NCBI RefSeq assembly: GCF_002237555.1 | Contig: NZ_CP022540.1 | Location: 1,496,501-1,560,500 of the forward strand | Reading direction: 5' to 3' | Length of the DNA stretch: 64,000 nt | Source: Antarctobacter heliothermus | GTDB taxonomy: Bacteria > Pseudomonadota > Alphaproteobacteria > Rhodobacterales > Rhodobacteraceae | Shown: piece after piece, positions 1-8,882 of the stretch | Layout: each line of letters starts with the position of its first letter | Position numbering within the stretch: the stretch's first letter is position 1 | Made by a program: the position numbers and the translations under genes | The notes under the pieces: model-generated | What the model was told of the DNA's origin: nothing | The model's input: the letters and a program-made list of their open reading frames with translations, nothing else | The model's database searches: none

Positions 1-492
1 GGCGATACGGTTGTGACCCATGCGGGCGCGGCGGTGCCGGTGCTGGCGCAGGTCTCAAGGACGGTTCCGGCGATGGGGACGTTCCGCCCGGTGCGGCTGC
101 AGGTGCCGTATTTCGGGCTGAACAAGGATCTGATCGTGGCCCCCGGTCAGTGCCTTGTGGTGGCGGGGGCGGACGTGTCCTATCTGTTTGGATGTGAGGC
201 GGTGCTGGTGCCGGCCGCCGGGTTGGTGAACGGGCGCGCAGCGGTGTTTGAGGACAGCGGCCCGCTGGTCACATGGCATCAGGTGCTGTTGCCGGGGCAC
301 GAGGCGATGGTCTCTGCCGGGGCGGGCATCGAGAGCCTGTATGTCGGGCGGTTGCGGCGGCGGCGGGATTTTCTGCGCGATACGCTGCTGGCGGATGTAC
401 CTGCGGGGTTGATGCCGGAACACGGCGGCACCGCGCTCAAGGTGCTGGCCCCGTTCGAGGCGGTGACGCTGGCCGAAAGCCGCGCCGCCTGA
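1..492 (+). CDS. Hint-domain protein, 3' part only
   Basis: The reading frame is open from the first base, so the gene begins before the window and only about 163 C-terminal residues are visible. The pattern fits the C-terminal two thirds of a Hedgehog/intein (Hint) domain of the type common in Rhodobacterales: GDTVVT near the start, a PVRLQVPYFGLNKDLIVAPGQ stretch (the usual 'L.VSPQHR'-like segment), a VLVPAAGLVNG segment and WHQVLLPGHEAMVSAGAGIE. Such proteins are usually large and secreted, and are thought to self-process. The family is recognised from pattern only. Which domains lie upstream cannot be seen. Confidence 0.7.
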   Translation, partial: GDTVVTHAGAAVPVLAQVSRTVPAMGTFRPVRLQVPYFGLNKDLIVAPGQCLVVAGADVSYLFGCEAVLVPAAGLVNGRAAVFEDSGPLVTWHQVLLPGHEAMVSAGAGIESLYVGRLRRRRDFLRDTLLADVPAGLMPEHGGTALKVLAPFEAVTLAESRAA

Positions 493-504
493 ACGCGCCG
501 CGCG

Positions 505-843
505 TCAGTCGTTGAAGGGCGTCACCTGTGCGACGATCACGGCGTTTTCGGCGCGCGCACGGTCCATCAGCGCGGCCTCTTCGTCGTCGATCTCGTGGCC
601 TTGGGCCTCACGCTCTTCGCGGGTGCCATAGCCGGTGACGTCCAGCGGGGCCATATCGGCCTGTTTCAGGATCGCCACGGTTTCACGCACGGCCTCTGCC
701 TCATCCACGCCGGAGGCATAGCACATGAGCGCGGCGCCGGTGGATTTGGCGGGCAGGCCGTCGCCGTTCTTGCGCCCGACCTCGACCAGCAGGGTGTAGA
801 CCTGTTGTGGTTTCTTGTCGGCTTTGGGCTTTTTGTCGGCCAT
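505..843 (-). CDS. small acidic hypothetical protein (112 aa)
   Basis: A 112-residue protein starting MADKKPKADKKPQQ. The start was chosen because AAGGGGG lies just upstream on the minus strand; earlier in-frame starts lack a ribosome binding site. After a lysine-rich N-terminus the sequence alternates strands and helices (VYTLLVEVGR, ALMCYASGVDEAEAVRETVAILKQAD) and ends acidic. No catalytic motif or membrane segment is seen. It ends 12 bp from the upstream convergent Hint gene and is divergent from the receptor-channel gene, sharing the spacer that carries a perfect inverted repeat. Family and function are not recognised. Confidence 0.7.
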   Translation of the reverse strand: MADKKPKADKKPQQVYTLLVEVGRKNGDGLPAKSTGAALMCYASGVDEAEAVRETVAILKQADMAPLDVTGYGTREEREAQGHEIDDEEAALMDRARAENAVIVAQVTPFND

Positions 844-993
844 GACGGCACCCCCTTTGGTTGCGGCGAGAGCGATGCGCTTTTGCGTCCCGGCTGTCAA
901 GCGGCGCACCGTGGTCATTGTGCGTGCAGTTTTGGGCAGAAACGGCCCTATCGCGTAGCTGCCCGGCAACTGTTTTGGTATCGCACGGATTGA

Positions 994-1030
994 ATGTTGC
1001 TTGCCACGGTCCTGACGTGGCAAGCAACAT
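994..1030. promoter_or_regulatory. perfect 15-bp inverted repeat in a divergent promoter region
   Basis: ATGTTGCTTGCCACG (994-1008) is repeated exactly as its reverse complement CGTGGCAAGCAACAT (1016-1030) with a 7-bp spacer. It ends 41 bp before the start of the receptor-channel gene. The symmetry would suit a dimeric repressor operator or a transcript hairpin. No T-tract follows, so an intrinsic terminator is less likely. Confidence 0.7.
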
Positions 1031-1071
1031 GCGCCCGGCGGTTCCAGGGGGCCGCGCAGCCCGGAGACACG

Positions 1072-2121
1072 ATGACCACCTCTTTCCGCAAATATGGCCT
1101 ATTTTTGGCGCTGATCCTGATGCCGTTGTGTGCAAGCGCGCAGACGTTGGTTTTTTCAACTGTAGAGCGCCCGCCCTTTGCGATGAATGCACCAGAGCAT
1201 GACGGGTTCAGCATTGCCCTGATGCAACGGATCGCGGCGCAGATCGGCCGCGACGTGCAGTTTGAGACCGCAGGCAGCTTTGCCGAGATGCTGGACCGCG
1301 TCCGCAACGGCGAGGTCGACGGGGCCATCGCCAATATCTCGATCACCGCCGTGCGGGAGGCGGAGATGGATTTCACCTTGCCGATCTTTGAAAGCGGGGT
1401 GCAGATCATGGTGGCGGGCGCGGCGGAAAACTCTTTCTGGCAGCAGATCTTCACGCTGGAGGTGGCAGCGTACATTCTGCTGGCCATTGCCGCGCTGTTT
1501 GGCGGCGGCATGTTGATGTGGGTCTTTGAGCGCCGCGCCCAGCCCTATTTTGAACGGCCCGCGCGCGAAGCGATGTTCCCGAACTTTTGGTGGGCGCTGA
1601 ACCTAGTGGTCAACGGCGGCTTTGAAGAGCGGATGCCGCGGTCTGCCCTTGGCCGTGTTCTGGGCGTGGTGCTGGTGGTGGCCAGCTTGTTTGGCGTGTC
1701 GATCTTTGTGGCGCGGATCACCGCCGCCATGACCGTCACCGCGCTGACAAGTTCCATCGATTCAATCAACGATCTGGACCGGCGGCGGGTCGGAACGGTC
1801 ACAGGGTCCACCGCAGCGCTGTTTCTGGATGGGCGCGAGGTGCGCCACAACGCCTATCCCGGCTTTGCCGAGATGATCCGAGCCTTTGAAGACGGCGAGG
1901 TCGAGGCGTTGGTGTATGACGGTCCGTTGTTGCGCTATTACCTGCTGCGCTCACCGCAGAGCGACGCCTATGTTCTGGACCGGGTGTTCCGGTCCGAGGA
2001 TTACGGCATTGCGTTGCCGACCGGCAGTCCGCTGCGCGAGTCGATCAATCAGGCCATCCTGCAACTGCGGGAATCGGGAGAGTACGGCGCGCTGGTCGAC
2101 GCGTGGTTCGACGATCGCTGA
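1072..2121 (+). CDS. GluR0-like ionotropic receptor: substrate-binding domain with inserted channel
   Basis: A 349-aa protein with a signal peptide (1-23, cleavage near ASA|Q). Two halves of a type-3 periplasmic solute-binding domain (about 24-120 and 225-349) flank a membrane insert: TM1 131-152, re-entrant pore segment 171-187, TM2 191-214. This S1-TM1-P-TM2-S2 order is that of prokaryotic glutamate receptor channels (GluR0). T92/R95 in ITAVREAEMDF and D283 sit where amino-acid ligands are usually held. The pore reads FWWALNLVVNGGFEERMP, so the TVGYG potassium filter of GluR0 is absent and ion selectivity is unknown. GGAG at 1063-1066 supports the ATG at 1072. No ABC permease or ATPase lies nearby, which favours a channel over a transporter component. 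Confidence 0.75.
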   Translation: MTTSFRKYGLFLALILMPLCASAQTLVFSTVERPPFAMNAPEHDGFSIALMQRIAAQIGRDVQFETAGSFAEMLDRVRNGEVDGAIANISITAVREAEMDFTLPIFESGVQIMVAGAAENSFWQQIFTLEVAAYILLAIAALFGGGMLMWVFERRAQPYFERPAREAMFPNFWWALNLVVNGGFEERMPRSALGRVLGVVLVVASLFGVSIFVARITAAMTVTALTSSIDSINDLDRRRVGTVTGSTAALFLDGREVRHNAYPGFAEMIRAFEDGEVEALVYDGPLLRYYLLRSPQSDAYVLDRVFRSEDYGIALPTGSPLRESINQAILQLRESGEYGALVDAWFDDR

Positions 2122-2122
2122 T

Positions 2123-2145
2123 GGGGGCAGGGGCGCAGGGCCCCC
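2123..2145. terminator. possible hairpin between convergent genes
   Basis: GGGGGC (2123-2128) can pair with GCCCCC (2140-2145) in the 45-bp spacer between the convergent receptor-channel and dapD genes. The loop is 11 nt and there is no clear T-run, so it is a weak candidate. Confidence 0.3.
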
Positions 2146-2166
2146 GCCGCCGGAATGTGTCGCGGA

Positions 2167-2994
2167 TCAGTCGCGCAGCAGTTCGTTGATGCCGGTCTTG
2201 GACCGGGTCCGCTCATCCACGCGTTTCACGATCACGGCGCAGTACAGGTTGATGCCGTTCTTGGAGGGCATCGAGCCTGCGACGACGACGGAGTAGGGCG
2301 GAACCTCACCGTACATCACTTCGCCGGTTTCGCGGTCGACGATCTTGGTCGACTGGCCGATGAAGACGCCCATGCCAAGAACCGATCCTTCGCGGACGAT
2401 GCAGCCCTCGACCACCTCGGATCGAGCGCCGATAAAACAGTTGTCCTCGATGATGGTCGGGCCTGCCTGCATCGGTTCCAGAACGCCGCCGATGCCGACG
2501 CCGCCGGACAGGTGGACGTTCTTGCCGATCTGCGCGCAGGAACCGACGGTGGCCCATGTATCGACCATGGTGCCCTCATCGACATAGGCGCCGAGGTTCA
2601 CAAACGACGGCATCAACACCACGCCGGGTGCGAGATAGGCGGATTTGCGCACGATACAGTTAGGGACGGCGCGGAACCCTGCGGCCTTCCACTGGTTGTC
2701 GCCCCAGCCTTTGAACTTGCTGTCGACCTTGTCCCACCAGCCCGCGCCTTGCGGTCCGCCTTCCTGCTGTTCCATGTCCTTGATGCGGAAGCCCAGCAGC
2801 ACGGCCTTTTTCGCCCACTGGTTGACGTGCCATGTGCCGTCGTCGCCGCGTTCGGCCACCCGCAGCTTGCCACTGTCGAGCGCGTTCAGCGTGTCCTCGA
2901 TGGCGTCGCGGGTTTCACCCGTGGTCGACGGGGTAATGTCTGCCCGGTTTTCCCAGGCGGCCTCGATGGCGGTTTCAAGCTGTGCGTTGGACAT
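2167..2994 (-). CDS. dapD: 2,3,4,5-tetrahydropyridine-2,6-dicarboxylate N-succinyltransferase
   Basis: A 275-aa protein, the usual DapD length. The N-terminal helical domain is followed by a left-handed beta-helix of hexapeptide repeats ([54 protein letters not shown]). It transfers succinyl from succinyl-CoA to tetrahydrodipicolinate in the succinylase branch of lysine/diaminopimelate synthesis in the cytoplasm. GGGAGAGG precedes the ATG on the minus strand. asd, an earlier step of the same pathway, lies about 4 kb away on the other strand; dapD itself appears monocistronic. Confidence 0.95.
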   Translation of the reverse strand: MSNAQLETAIEAAWENRADITPSTTGETRDAIEDTLNALDSGKLRVAERGDDGTWHVNQWAKKAVLLGFRIKDMEQQEGGPQGAGWWDKVDSKFKGWGDNQWKAAGFRAVPNCIVRKSAYLAPGVVLMPSFVNLGAYVDEGTMVDTWATVGSCAQIGKNVHLSGGVGIGGVLEPMQAGPTIIEDNCFIGARSEVVEGCIVREGSVLGMGVFIGQSTKIVDRETGEVMYGEVPPYSVVVAGSMPSKNGINLYCAVIVKRVDERTRSKTGINELLRD

Positions 2995-3043
2995 GGTGCC
3001 CTCTCCCCTCGGAATACGTTCCGATGCCCTATAGCGGTCCTGT

Positions 3044-3068
3044 CGTGGCGGAACAATCCTCCGCCACG
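3044..3068 (-). terminator. candidate terminator after the threonine dehydratase-like gene
   Basis: CGTGGCGGA (3044-3052) and TCCGCCACG (3060-3068) form a perfect 9-bp stem with a 7-nt loop, 15 bp past the stop codon of the leftward dehydratase gene and upstream of dapD. No T-run follows, so factor-dependent release or a simple mRNA 3' end is possible. Confidence 0.5.
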
Positions 3069-3083
3069 CCTTCACCATGGGCC

Positions 3084-4001
3084 TTATCCCAGCGGATCGG
3101 GGGCGATGTTGCCGCCGCACAGCAGCACCGCCACCCGTTCGTCTGGGGCGGGGATGTAGGCACCGCTGATCAGCGCGGCCAGTGCGCAGGCCCCGGCGGG
3201 TTCGACCAGCAGGCGGTGCGCTTGCCACAGGAGGCGCTGGGCGTCGGTGATGGCCGTGTCCGTGACAGTGACGACCGGGGTGGCGTGCTCTCGCGCGAGG
3301 TCAAAGCAGATCTGACCGATGCGGCGCGCGCCAAGCGCGTTGGCGGCCACGCCCGAGACGCTGACATCCACCGGTGCGCCTGCTGTCATCGCGGCGTGGA
3401 GCGTGTTGCAGGAGGCGGGTTCAACGGCGACGATCTTGCGCGCGCCTTGGTTCCACGCCAGAGACCCGCCGATCAGCCCGCCGCCGCCCACGGCGATCAG
3501 TACGGTGTCGGCATCCAGCCCCTGTGCTTCCCATTCGCGCAGGCAGGTGCCTTGGCCCGCCACGGTCAGCGGGGCGTCGTAGGCGTGGACCTGCATCGCG
3601 CCGTGCCGTTGCTCATGGCGTTTGGCCATGTCCAGCGCATCGGCGTATTCGCCGGGCACCACGGTCAGGTCGGCCCCGGTGCGTTCGATCAGGGCAATCT
3701 TGGCGGGACCGGCGATCTCGGGGACAAAGATCTGCGCCTTGTGGCCCAGACGGTGCGCGGCAAACCCCACCGCCGCGCCATGATTGCCACCCGAGGCGGC
3801 GACCACCCCGCCTGCGGGCACATCAACGGCACGCAGGGTGTTGAACGCGCCGCGCGCCTTGAAACTGCCGGTGTGTTGCAGATGCTCCAGCTTGATCGCG
3901 ACGGGACGCTCCCAGAGCGCATCCGTGGTCATGATAGGGGTGGTCACGGTATAGCCGCTGATCCTGTCGGCGGCTGCTTTGATCTCGGCTTTCCAATTCA
4001 T
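3084..4001 (-). CDS. threonine/serine dehydratase-like PLP enzyme
   Basis: A 305-aa fold-type II PLP enzyme. GSFKARGA carries the Schiff-base lysine (K48), SGGNHG binds the substrate carboxylate, and GGGGLIGG binds the PLP phosphate. The length matches catabolic threonine dehydratases and serine racemases and is too short for an IlvA with a C-terminal regulatory domain. It probably deaminates L-threonine or L-serine to the 2-oxo acid; family members also include hydroxyaspartate dehydratases, so the substrate is not settled. The divergent LOG gene starts 97 bp away. Confidence 0.85.
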   Translation of the reverse strand: MNWKAEIKAAADRISGYTVTTPIMTTDALWERPVAIKLEHLQHTGSFKARGAFNTLRAVDVPAGGVVAASGGNHGAAVGFAAHRLGHKAQIFVPEIAGPAKIALIERTGADLTVVPGEYADALDMAKRHEQRHGAMQVHAYDAPLTVAGQGTCLREWEAQGLDADTVLIAVGGGGLIGGSLAWNQGARKIVAVEPASCNTLHAAMTAGAPVDVSVSGVAANALGARRIGQICFDLAREHATPVVTVTDTAITDAQRLLWQAHRLLVEPAGACALAALISGAYIPAPDERVAVLLCGGNIAPDPLG

Positions 4002-4098
4002 CGGCTGTCCTGCGGTGATGGGGGCGTATGTTCGCGGTAACTGGCGCTTTGGAGCGGCACGCTATAGTTCTGAGGAAAGGCGAACAAGGAGCCGCACA

Positions 4099-4941
4099 AT
4101 GAAAGACGACCGCCGCAGCCCGCTGCGCAATGCGCATACGGACCGCGATACCGCAAAGCAAATCCCGGAAACCCAGCAGACGCTGTCCCCCAGCTATCGG
4201 CTGGCCTTTGCGGATGATGAATTCCTGTACCGCGATGAGTTGCGCCCGGTGCGTCTGCAACTGGAATTGCAGAAGTTCGAGATGCTGATGGACGAACACG
4301 GCATCGACTCGACCGTTGTGTTGTTTGGCGGCGCGCGTATCCCGGCCCCGCCGGACAAGGATACGGCGCGGACCAAGACGCTGGCCGATCTGTCGCGGTT
4401 CTATGACGAGGCGCGTGAATTTGCGCGGTTGATGACGGCCAAGTCCAAGGAAACCGGCAACCGCGACTTTGTGATCGTGACCGGCGGCGGCCCCGGTGTC
4501 ATGGAGGCGGGCAACCGTGGCGCGCATGATGAGGGCGGCCAGTCCATCGGGTTGAACATCGTGCTGCCTCACGAGCAAGCGCCCAACCCCTATGTGACCC
4601 CTGACCTTGCGTTCAACTTTCACTATTTCGCCATTCGCAAGATGCACTTTCTGATGCGGGCGCGGGCGATCTGTGTGTTTCCCGGCGGGTTCGGCACACT
4701 GGATGAGTTGTTCGAGACGCTGACCCTGATCCAGACGGGCCGCATGCAGCGGGTGCCGCTGTTGCTGTTCGGGCGCGAATTCTGGGAGCGGATCATCAAC
4801 TGGGACGCACTGGCCGAGGCAGGCACGATCAGCCCCGAGGATCTGGACCTGTTCCGCTTTGTCGAAAGCGCGGCAGAGGCGGTCGAACTGGTCGAAAACT
4901 GGGGTCCGGCGGACACGCGGACCGATTTGCCGGACCGCTAA
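4099..4941 (+). CDS. LOG-family (TIGR00730-like) Rossmann-fold nucleotide hydrolase
   Basis: A 280-aa protein with the LOG ('lonely guy') signature PGGFGTLDE and the upstream GGGPGVMEAGNRGA motif. Small members release free cytokinin bases from the 5'-monophosphate; this longer type carries an extra N-terminal segment of about 70 residues (FLYRDELRPVRLQLELQKFE) and its bacterial role is poorly defined, probably hydrolysis of an N-ribosidic bond of AMP or related nucleotides. AAGGAG at 4086-4091 sets the ATG at 4099. It faces the capD-like gene, with a shared hairpin between them. Confidence 0.85.
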   Translation: MKDDRRSPLRNAHTDRDTAKQIPETQQTLSPSYRLAFADDEFLYRDELRPVRLQLELQKFEMLMDEHGIDSTVVLFGGARIPAPPDKDTARTKTLADLSRFYDEAREFARLMTAKSKETGNRDFVIVTGGGPGVMEAGNRGAHDEGGQSIGLNIVLPHEQAPNPYVTPDLAFNFHYFAIRKMHFLMRARAICVFPGGFGTLDELFETLTLIQTGRMQRVPLLLFGREFWERIINWDALAEAGTISPEDLDLFRFVESAAEAVELVENWGPADTRTDLPDR

Positions 4942-4976
4942 GGTCTGGGCCTATTTCGAGGCTTGTGTCTGGCCTG

Positions 4977-5007
4977 TGAGACGGGTTTTCGGTGAAAACC
5001 TGTCTCA
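4977..5007. terminator. bidirectional hairpin between convergent LOG and capD-like genes
   Basis: TGAGACGGGTTTTC (4977-4990), loop GGT, GAAAACCTGTCTCA (4994-5007) form a 14-bp stem with a single G-U pair. The stop codon of the leftward capD-like gene (5005-5007) lies inside the stem. It is very like the hairpin at 13431-13459. Confidence 0.75.
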
Positions 5008-6888
5008 GCTGGATTGCGCGGCTTCGTCCAGTTCGGCCTGTTCGACCCAGCGTGAGATGACCGCCCGCGCCGCCCCCTCATCGCGGGTTTCGATGGCCTG
5101 CCGCAGATCCTTGATCGCGGTGGCCACTTCGAACTCTGACAGAAAGATTTCCTGCGCGCGCAGGATCTTTGTGTGTGGGGTGGTCAGCATGTCAGAGGAA
5201 ATCAGCAGCTCTTCATGCAGCTTTTCGCCGGGACGCAGGCCGGTGATCTTGATCTCGATGTCGCCTTGGGGGGTGTCTTCGTCGCGGACAGTGAACCCGG
5301 CGCCTTCGATCATCTGGCGGGCCAGTTTGCGGATCGGAACCGGATCGCCCATGTCGAGCACAAAGACATCGCCACCGCGGGCAAACGACCCGGCCAGCAG
5401 GACCAGCCGCGCCGCCTCTGATATGGTCATGAAATAGCGGGTGACCTGCGGGTCCGTCAACGTGACCGGACCGCCACGCAGGATCTGTTCCTCAAACAGC
5501 GGGATGACAGATCCGGACGAGCCGAGCACATTGCCGAACCTGACCATGGAAAATCGGGTGCCGGGGGTGCGGGCGGCCAGATCCTGGACCACCAGTTCCG
5601 CCAACCGCTTGGACGCGCCCATGACGTTGGTCGGGCGCACCGCCTTGTCCGTCGAGACAAGGATAAACCGGTCAACCCCGGCAGAGCGGGCGGAATCCGC
5701 TAGGATCTTGGTGCCCAGTACGTTGTTGCGCAGGCCGGACAGCACATTGTTTTCAACCAGCGGCAGATGTTTGTAGGCGGCGGCGTGCAGCACCACGTCG
5801 ATGTCGTTTTCGACCAGCACTTCGCGCATCAGCCGTTCGTCCACAACCGACCCCAGCACCGGCACGATATGCAGCCCGTCGCCTATATCACGCAGTTCTT
5901 TGTCGATGTTGTAGAGCGCCAGTTCAGAGTGATCGACCAGCACGACGCAATCGGGTTTGCAGGCAATCAACTGTCGGCAAAGCTCTGAACCGATGGAACC
6001 GCCCGCACCAGACACCAGAATGCGGCGGCCAGAGTAGACGTGGCTGACGCCGGGCAGTTCGCTTTCCAGCCGGCTGCGGCCCAGCAGATCAAGGAGCGAT
6101 ACCGGAGTGACCTGTTTGCGGATCTCACCTTCGCCGACCATGGCGGCGAAAGAGGGCAGGGCGTGGACCTCACATCCGATATGGCGCAGCTTGTGCGCGA
6201 TGCGTGCCAGCGCGGGCTGGCTGATCGACGGCATGGCAAGGACAACGCGGTCGATGTCCTTTTCCAACACCAGCGTCTTGAGGCTGGAGGGGGCATGGAC
6301 GCGCAGGCCCGCGACAATCAGGCTTTGCAGCGTGGGATTATCGTCGATGAAGGCCACCGGCAGGATGGCATCGTCATGACGCAACGCGGCGACCAGCTGT
6401 TGACCGGTCTGCCCTGCGCCGTAGATCAACACCCGCACGCGGTCCTTGCCGTGGCGATAGATGTTCAGCGTGACCTGCCGCAGGATGATCCGCCAAGAGG
6501 CGGACATGACCAGCACGAGCAGCGCAAAGATCACAAATGCTCCGACTGGCAGGCCCGTTCTCATGACGGTGTTCAGGCCAAAGCCCAACACGCCCAAAAT
6601 CCCGGCATAGGTTGCAGTCCGGATCACGCCGCGCATCTCGTAGGCGTTGAGCGTGATCCGGGTCAGGCTCAGCGACCAACCCGCAGCAACGCCGGTGCCG
6701 GTTAGCAGGATCACCATGGGCAGGAGGGCGGACAAGGTCAGTTGATCGCTTGTGCCAGAGGTCGACAGGACAAGCGCGGCAATCATCGCCAACGGAACGA
6801 CCAAAGCGTCCATCAGGATGAAAAGCAGTTGCTTTTGCGTCCGGGACAGGGCCATCACGAGGTTGTAGAACATTCTGCCGTGTCCCAT
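5005..6888 (-). CDS. membrane nucleotide-sugar 4,6-dehydratase/epimerase, CapD/WbpM type
   Basis: A 627-aa polysaccharide-biosynthesis protein. Four N-terminal membrane helices (about 10-130) are followed by a Rossmann-like domain (GAGQTGQQL near 150) and an extended SDR domain with NAD motif GAGGSIGSE near 295. The catalytic region carries YKHLPLVE, VSTDKAVRPTNVMGASKR; Met replaces the usual SDR Tyr (MxxxK), as is normal for the WbpM/FlaA1 group. It probably acts on UDP-GlcNAc in O-antigen, capsule or glycan synthesis at the inner membrane. The start may be 15 bp further in (6873), which has a slightly better upstream purine tract. No glycosyltransferases are adjacent. Confidence 0.88.
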   Translation of the reverse strand: MGHGRMFYNLVMALSRTQKQLLFILMDALVVPLAMIAALVLSTSGTSDQLTLSALLPMVILLTGTGVAAGWSLSLTRITLNAYEMRGVIRTATYAGILGVLGFGLNTVMRTGLPVGAFVIFALLVLVMSASWRIILRQVTLNIYRHGKDRVRVLIYGAGQTGQQLVAALRHDDAILPVAFIDDNPTLQSLIVAGLRVHAPSSLKTLVLEKDIDRVVLAMPSISQPALARIAHKLRHIGCEVHALPSFAAMVGEGEIRKQVTPVSLLDLLGRSRLESELPGVSHVYSGRRILVSGAGGSIGSELCRQLIACKPDCVVLVDHSELALYNIDKELRDIGDGLHIVPVLGSVVDERLMREVLVENDIDVVLHAAAYKHLPLVENNVLSGLRNNVLGTKILADSARSAGVDRFILVSTDKAVRPTNVMGASKRLAELVVQDLAARTPGTRFSMVRFGNVLGSSGSVIPLFEEQILRGGPVTLTDPQVTRYFMTISEAARLVLLAGSFARGGDVFVLDMGDPVPIRKLARQMIEGAGFTVRDEDTPQGDIEIKITGLRPGEKLHEELLISSDMLTTPHTKILRAQEIFLSEFEVATAIKDLRQAIETRDEGAARAVISRWVEQAELDEAAQSS

Positions 6889-7240
6889 GTCGATACGTTC
6901 CGGGAGCCTATCTGCCGGGTTCGAAACGAGGCTGGTCTTGCGCCAGGCTTGGCCGTTTCGTCGACGAGGACAACTCCGCTTTTTTCTGTCTTAGGTTACT
7001 CAACCGCAAGCAAGCAAGCCGCTTATTTCTGCGGTTGCGAGTACAAGCGGATTATCACCAGGGGGGCATGCCGGTTTTTCGGGCGAATTTGAGCGTAATT
7101 CGGGTCGGTTGCCCGTTGAAGTGGCGGTGGAGCAACGAATGGGGGCTTTCGCCCATGCTGCGCCTGCGATATGACACGCGCCATTCCGCTGGCCGTGCGA
7201 TCCGCGCGTGGGTGGCGGCGCAACCCCTAAGGAGGGCCAT
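6889..7240. other. 352-bp divergent intergenic region with inverted repeat
   Basis: The spacer between capD-like and asd holds no credible gene. CAACCGCA (7001-7008) and TGCGGTTG (7030-7037) form a perfect 8-bp inverted repeat with 21 bp between; the loop includes a short GCAA(G) tandem. It may be an operator or an asd leader hairpin. An AAGGAGG ribosome binding site for asd closes the region. Confidence 0.5.
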
Positions 7241-8263
7241 ATGGGCTACCGTATTGTCGTCGTTGGTGCCACGGGCAACGTGGGCCGCGAAATGCTCAAC
7301 ATCCTCGCCGAGCGGGCGTTCCCCGTCGACGAGATCGCCGTACTCGCCTCGCGCAAATCGCTGGGCACAGAGGTGAGCTTTGGCGACAAGACCCTCAAGA
7401 CCAAGGATCTGGCCACTTTCGATTTCACTGGCTGGGACATCGCCCTGTTTGCCGTCGGCTCTGGCCCGACCAAAGAATTCGCGCCCAAGGCCGCCGCGGC
7501 GGGCTGTGTCGTGATCGACAACTCGTCCTTGTATCGCTACGACCCGGACGTTCCGCTGATCGTACCGGAAGTGAACGCCGACGCGGTCATGGGCTACACC
7601 AAGAAAAACATCATCGCGAACCCCAACTGTTCGACGGCGCAAATGGTCGTCGCGCTCAAGCCACTGCATGACCGCGCGCGGATCAAGCGTGTTGTCGTCT
7701 CGACATACCAGTCGGTGTCCGGTTCAGGCAAAGAAGGCATGGATGAGCTGTGGGAGCAGACCAAGGCGGTCTACAACCCGACCAAGGACGTGCCGCCGAC
7801 CAAGTTCACCAAGGAAATTGCCTTTAACGTGATTCCGCACATCGACGTCTTCATGGAAGACGGGTCCACCAAGGAAGAGTGGAAGATGGTGGCGGAGACG
7901 AAAAAGATCATCGACCCCAAGATCAAGGTCACAGCCACCTGTGTGCGGGTGCCGGTCTTTGTTGGCCACTCCGAGGCGATCAACATCGAGTTCGAGGATC
8001 ATCTGGACGAGGATGAGGCGCGCGACATCCTGCGCGAGGCCCCCGGCATCATGGTGATCGATAAGCGTGAGGATGGCGGCTACGTCACTCCCAAGGAATG
8101 CGTCGGCGATTTCGCCACCTTCATCAGCCGCATCCGTCAGGACAGCACCATCGACAACGGTCTGAACCTGTGGTGCGTCAGCGACAACCTGCGCAAGGGC
8201 GCGGCGCTGAACGCGGTGCAGATCGCCGAAGTTCTGGGCCAGAAGGCGCTGAAAAAGGGCTGA
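7241..8263 (+). CDS. asd: aspartate-semialdehyde dehydrogenase
   Basis: A 340-aa enzyme that reduces aspartyl-4-phosphate to aspartate semialdehyde with NADPH, feeding lysine/DAP, threonine and methionine synthesis. The N-terminal GATGNVGREML motif binds NADPH and NPNCSTAQ carries the catalytic cysteine (C130). VSGSGKEGMDEL and the HSEA substrate-binding motif follow. The ATG at 7241 is preceded by AAGGAGG. A strong intrinsic terminator follows the gene. Confidence 0.96.
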   Translation: MGYRIVVVGATGNVGREMLNILAERAFPVDEIAVLASRKSLGTEVSFGDKTLKTKDLATFDFTGWDIALFAVGSGPTKEFAPKAAAAGCVVIDNSSLYRYDPDVPLIVPEVNADAVMGYTKKNIIANPNCSTAQMVVALKPLHDRARIKRVVVSTYQSVSGSGKEGMDELWEQTKAVYNPTKDVPPTKFTKEIAFNVIPHIDVFMEDGSTKEEWKMVAETKKIIDPKIKVTATCVRVPVFVGHSEAINIEFEDHLDEDEARDILREAPGIMVIDKREDGGYVTPKECVGDFATFISRIRQDSTIDNGLNLWCVSDNLRKGAALNAVQIAEVLGQKALKKG

Positions 8264-8310
8264 GTGCCCGACCGCGCGCTGCAAGGCCGCGCGACGTGAA
8301 ATTGACCTGA

Positions 8311-8342
8311 AACAGGCCCGCGCCCCCCGGCGCGGGCCTGTT
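8311..8342 (+). terminator. asd: intrinsic terminator after asd
   Basis: AACAGGCCCGCGCC (8311-8324), loop CCCC, GGCGCGGGCCTGTT (8329-8342): a perfect 14-bp GC-rich stem followed by GTCATTTC. It lies 47 bp past the asd stop. Confidence 0.85.
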
Positions 8343-8510
8343 GTCATTTCAAATGTAGGTAAAACAGGCATCGCGCCGTGTGCCCCTGCGATCGCACGCC
8401 GGATTAAGGGCTTGTTTGCGCTTTAGGAAGAATCCTTTGACTGGGCGTGAGGTTGCCGCAGTTTTGCCGCATTTGCGTGCCACGGTTTTTGGATCGGTAA
8501 GGATGCGATC

Positions 8511-8870
8511 ATGCTACAGGCAGCACTTTCCCAGGCCAACGGGCCAAATTCCCCCAAATCTTCGGGCCTGCCAAGGCCGCTCGACAGTGAAGCACTGGCG
8601 TTGTTGCGTTTGTTTCTCGCCCCGATCCTTGAGGGGGCCAAGAACTGGCAGACCTTGTCCGAGCAGCTGGCGCGCAAGGGGTTTGGGCTGACGTTTCGGC
8701 GGGGCCAGATGGTGATCCTGAACGATACTGGCGAAGGGCTGTGTACCGGCAGTGATCTGGGCGTCCCGCTGGCCAGGCTGGCAAAGCGCATCGGCCGCCC
8801 CCGCGTGCGGGCACATCGCACAGGGCAGGCGGGCGAACTGGCATCGTCCAGTCTGGCGCAGAAGGCCTAG
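8511..8870 (+). CDS. hypothetical protein (119 aa)
   Basis: Starts MLQAALSQANG with AAGGA upstream. A poorly ordered N-terminus is followed by a predicted helical region (ALALLRLFLAPILEGAKNWQTLSEQLARKGFGLTF in two helices) and a basic tail. GLTFRRGQMVILNDTGEGLCTGSDLGVPL suggests strands. No signal peptide, membrane helix or known catalytic motif is seen. It is convergent with the carbonic anhydrase gene and 12 bp from it. Function unknown. Confidence 0.65.
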   Translation: MLQAALSQANGPNSPKSSGLPRPLDSEALALLRLFLAPILEGAKNWQTLSEQLARKGFGLTFRRGQMVILNDTGEGLCTGSDLGVPLARLAKRIGRPRVRAHRTGQAGELASSSLAQKA

Positions 8871-8882
8871 TCAAATACCGTT

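Noticed and set aside
2155..3159. A 334-codon open frame on the plus strand
   Set aside because: Antisense to dapD; the minus-strand hexapeptide-repeat protein is the real gene.
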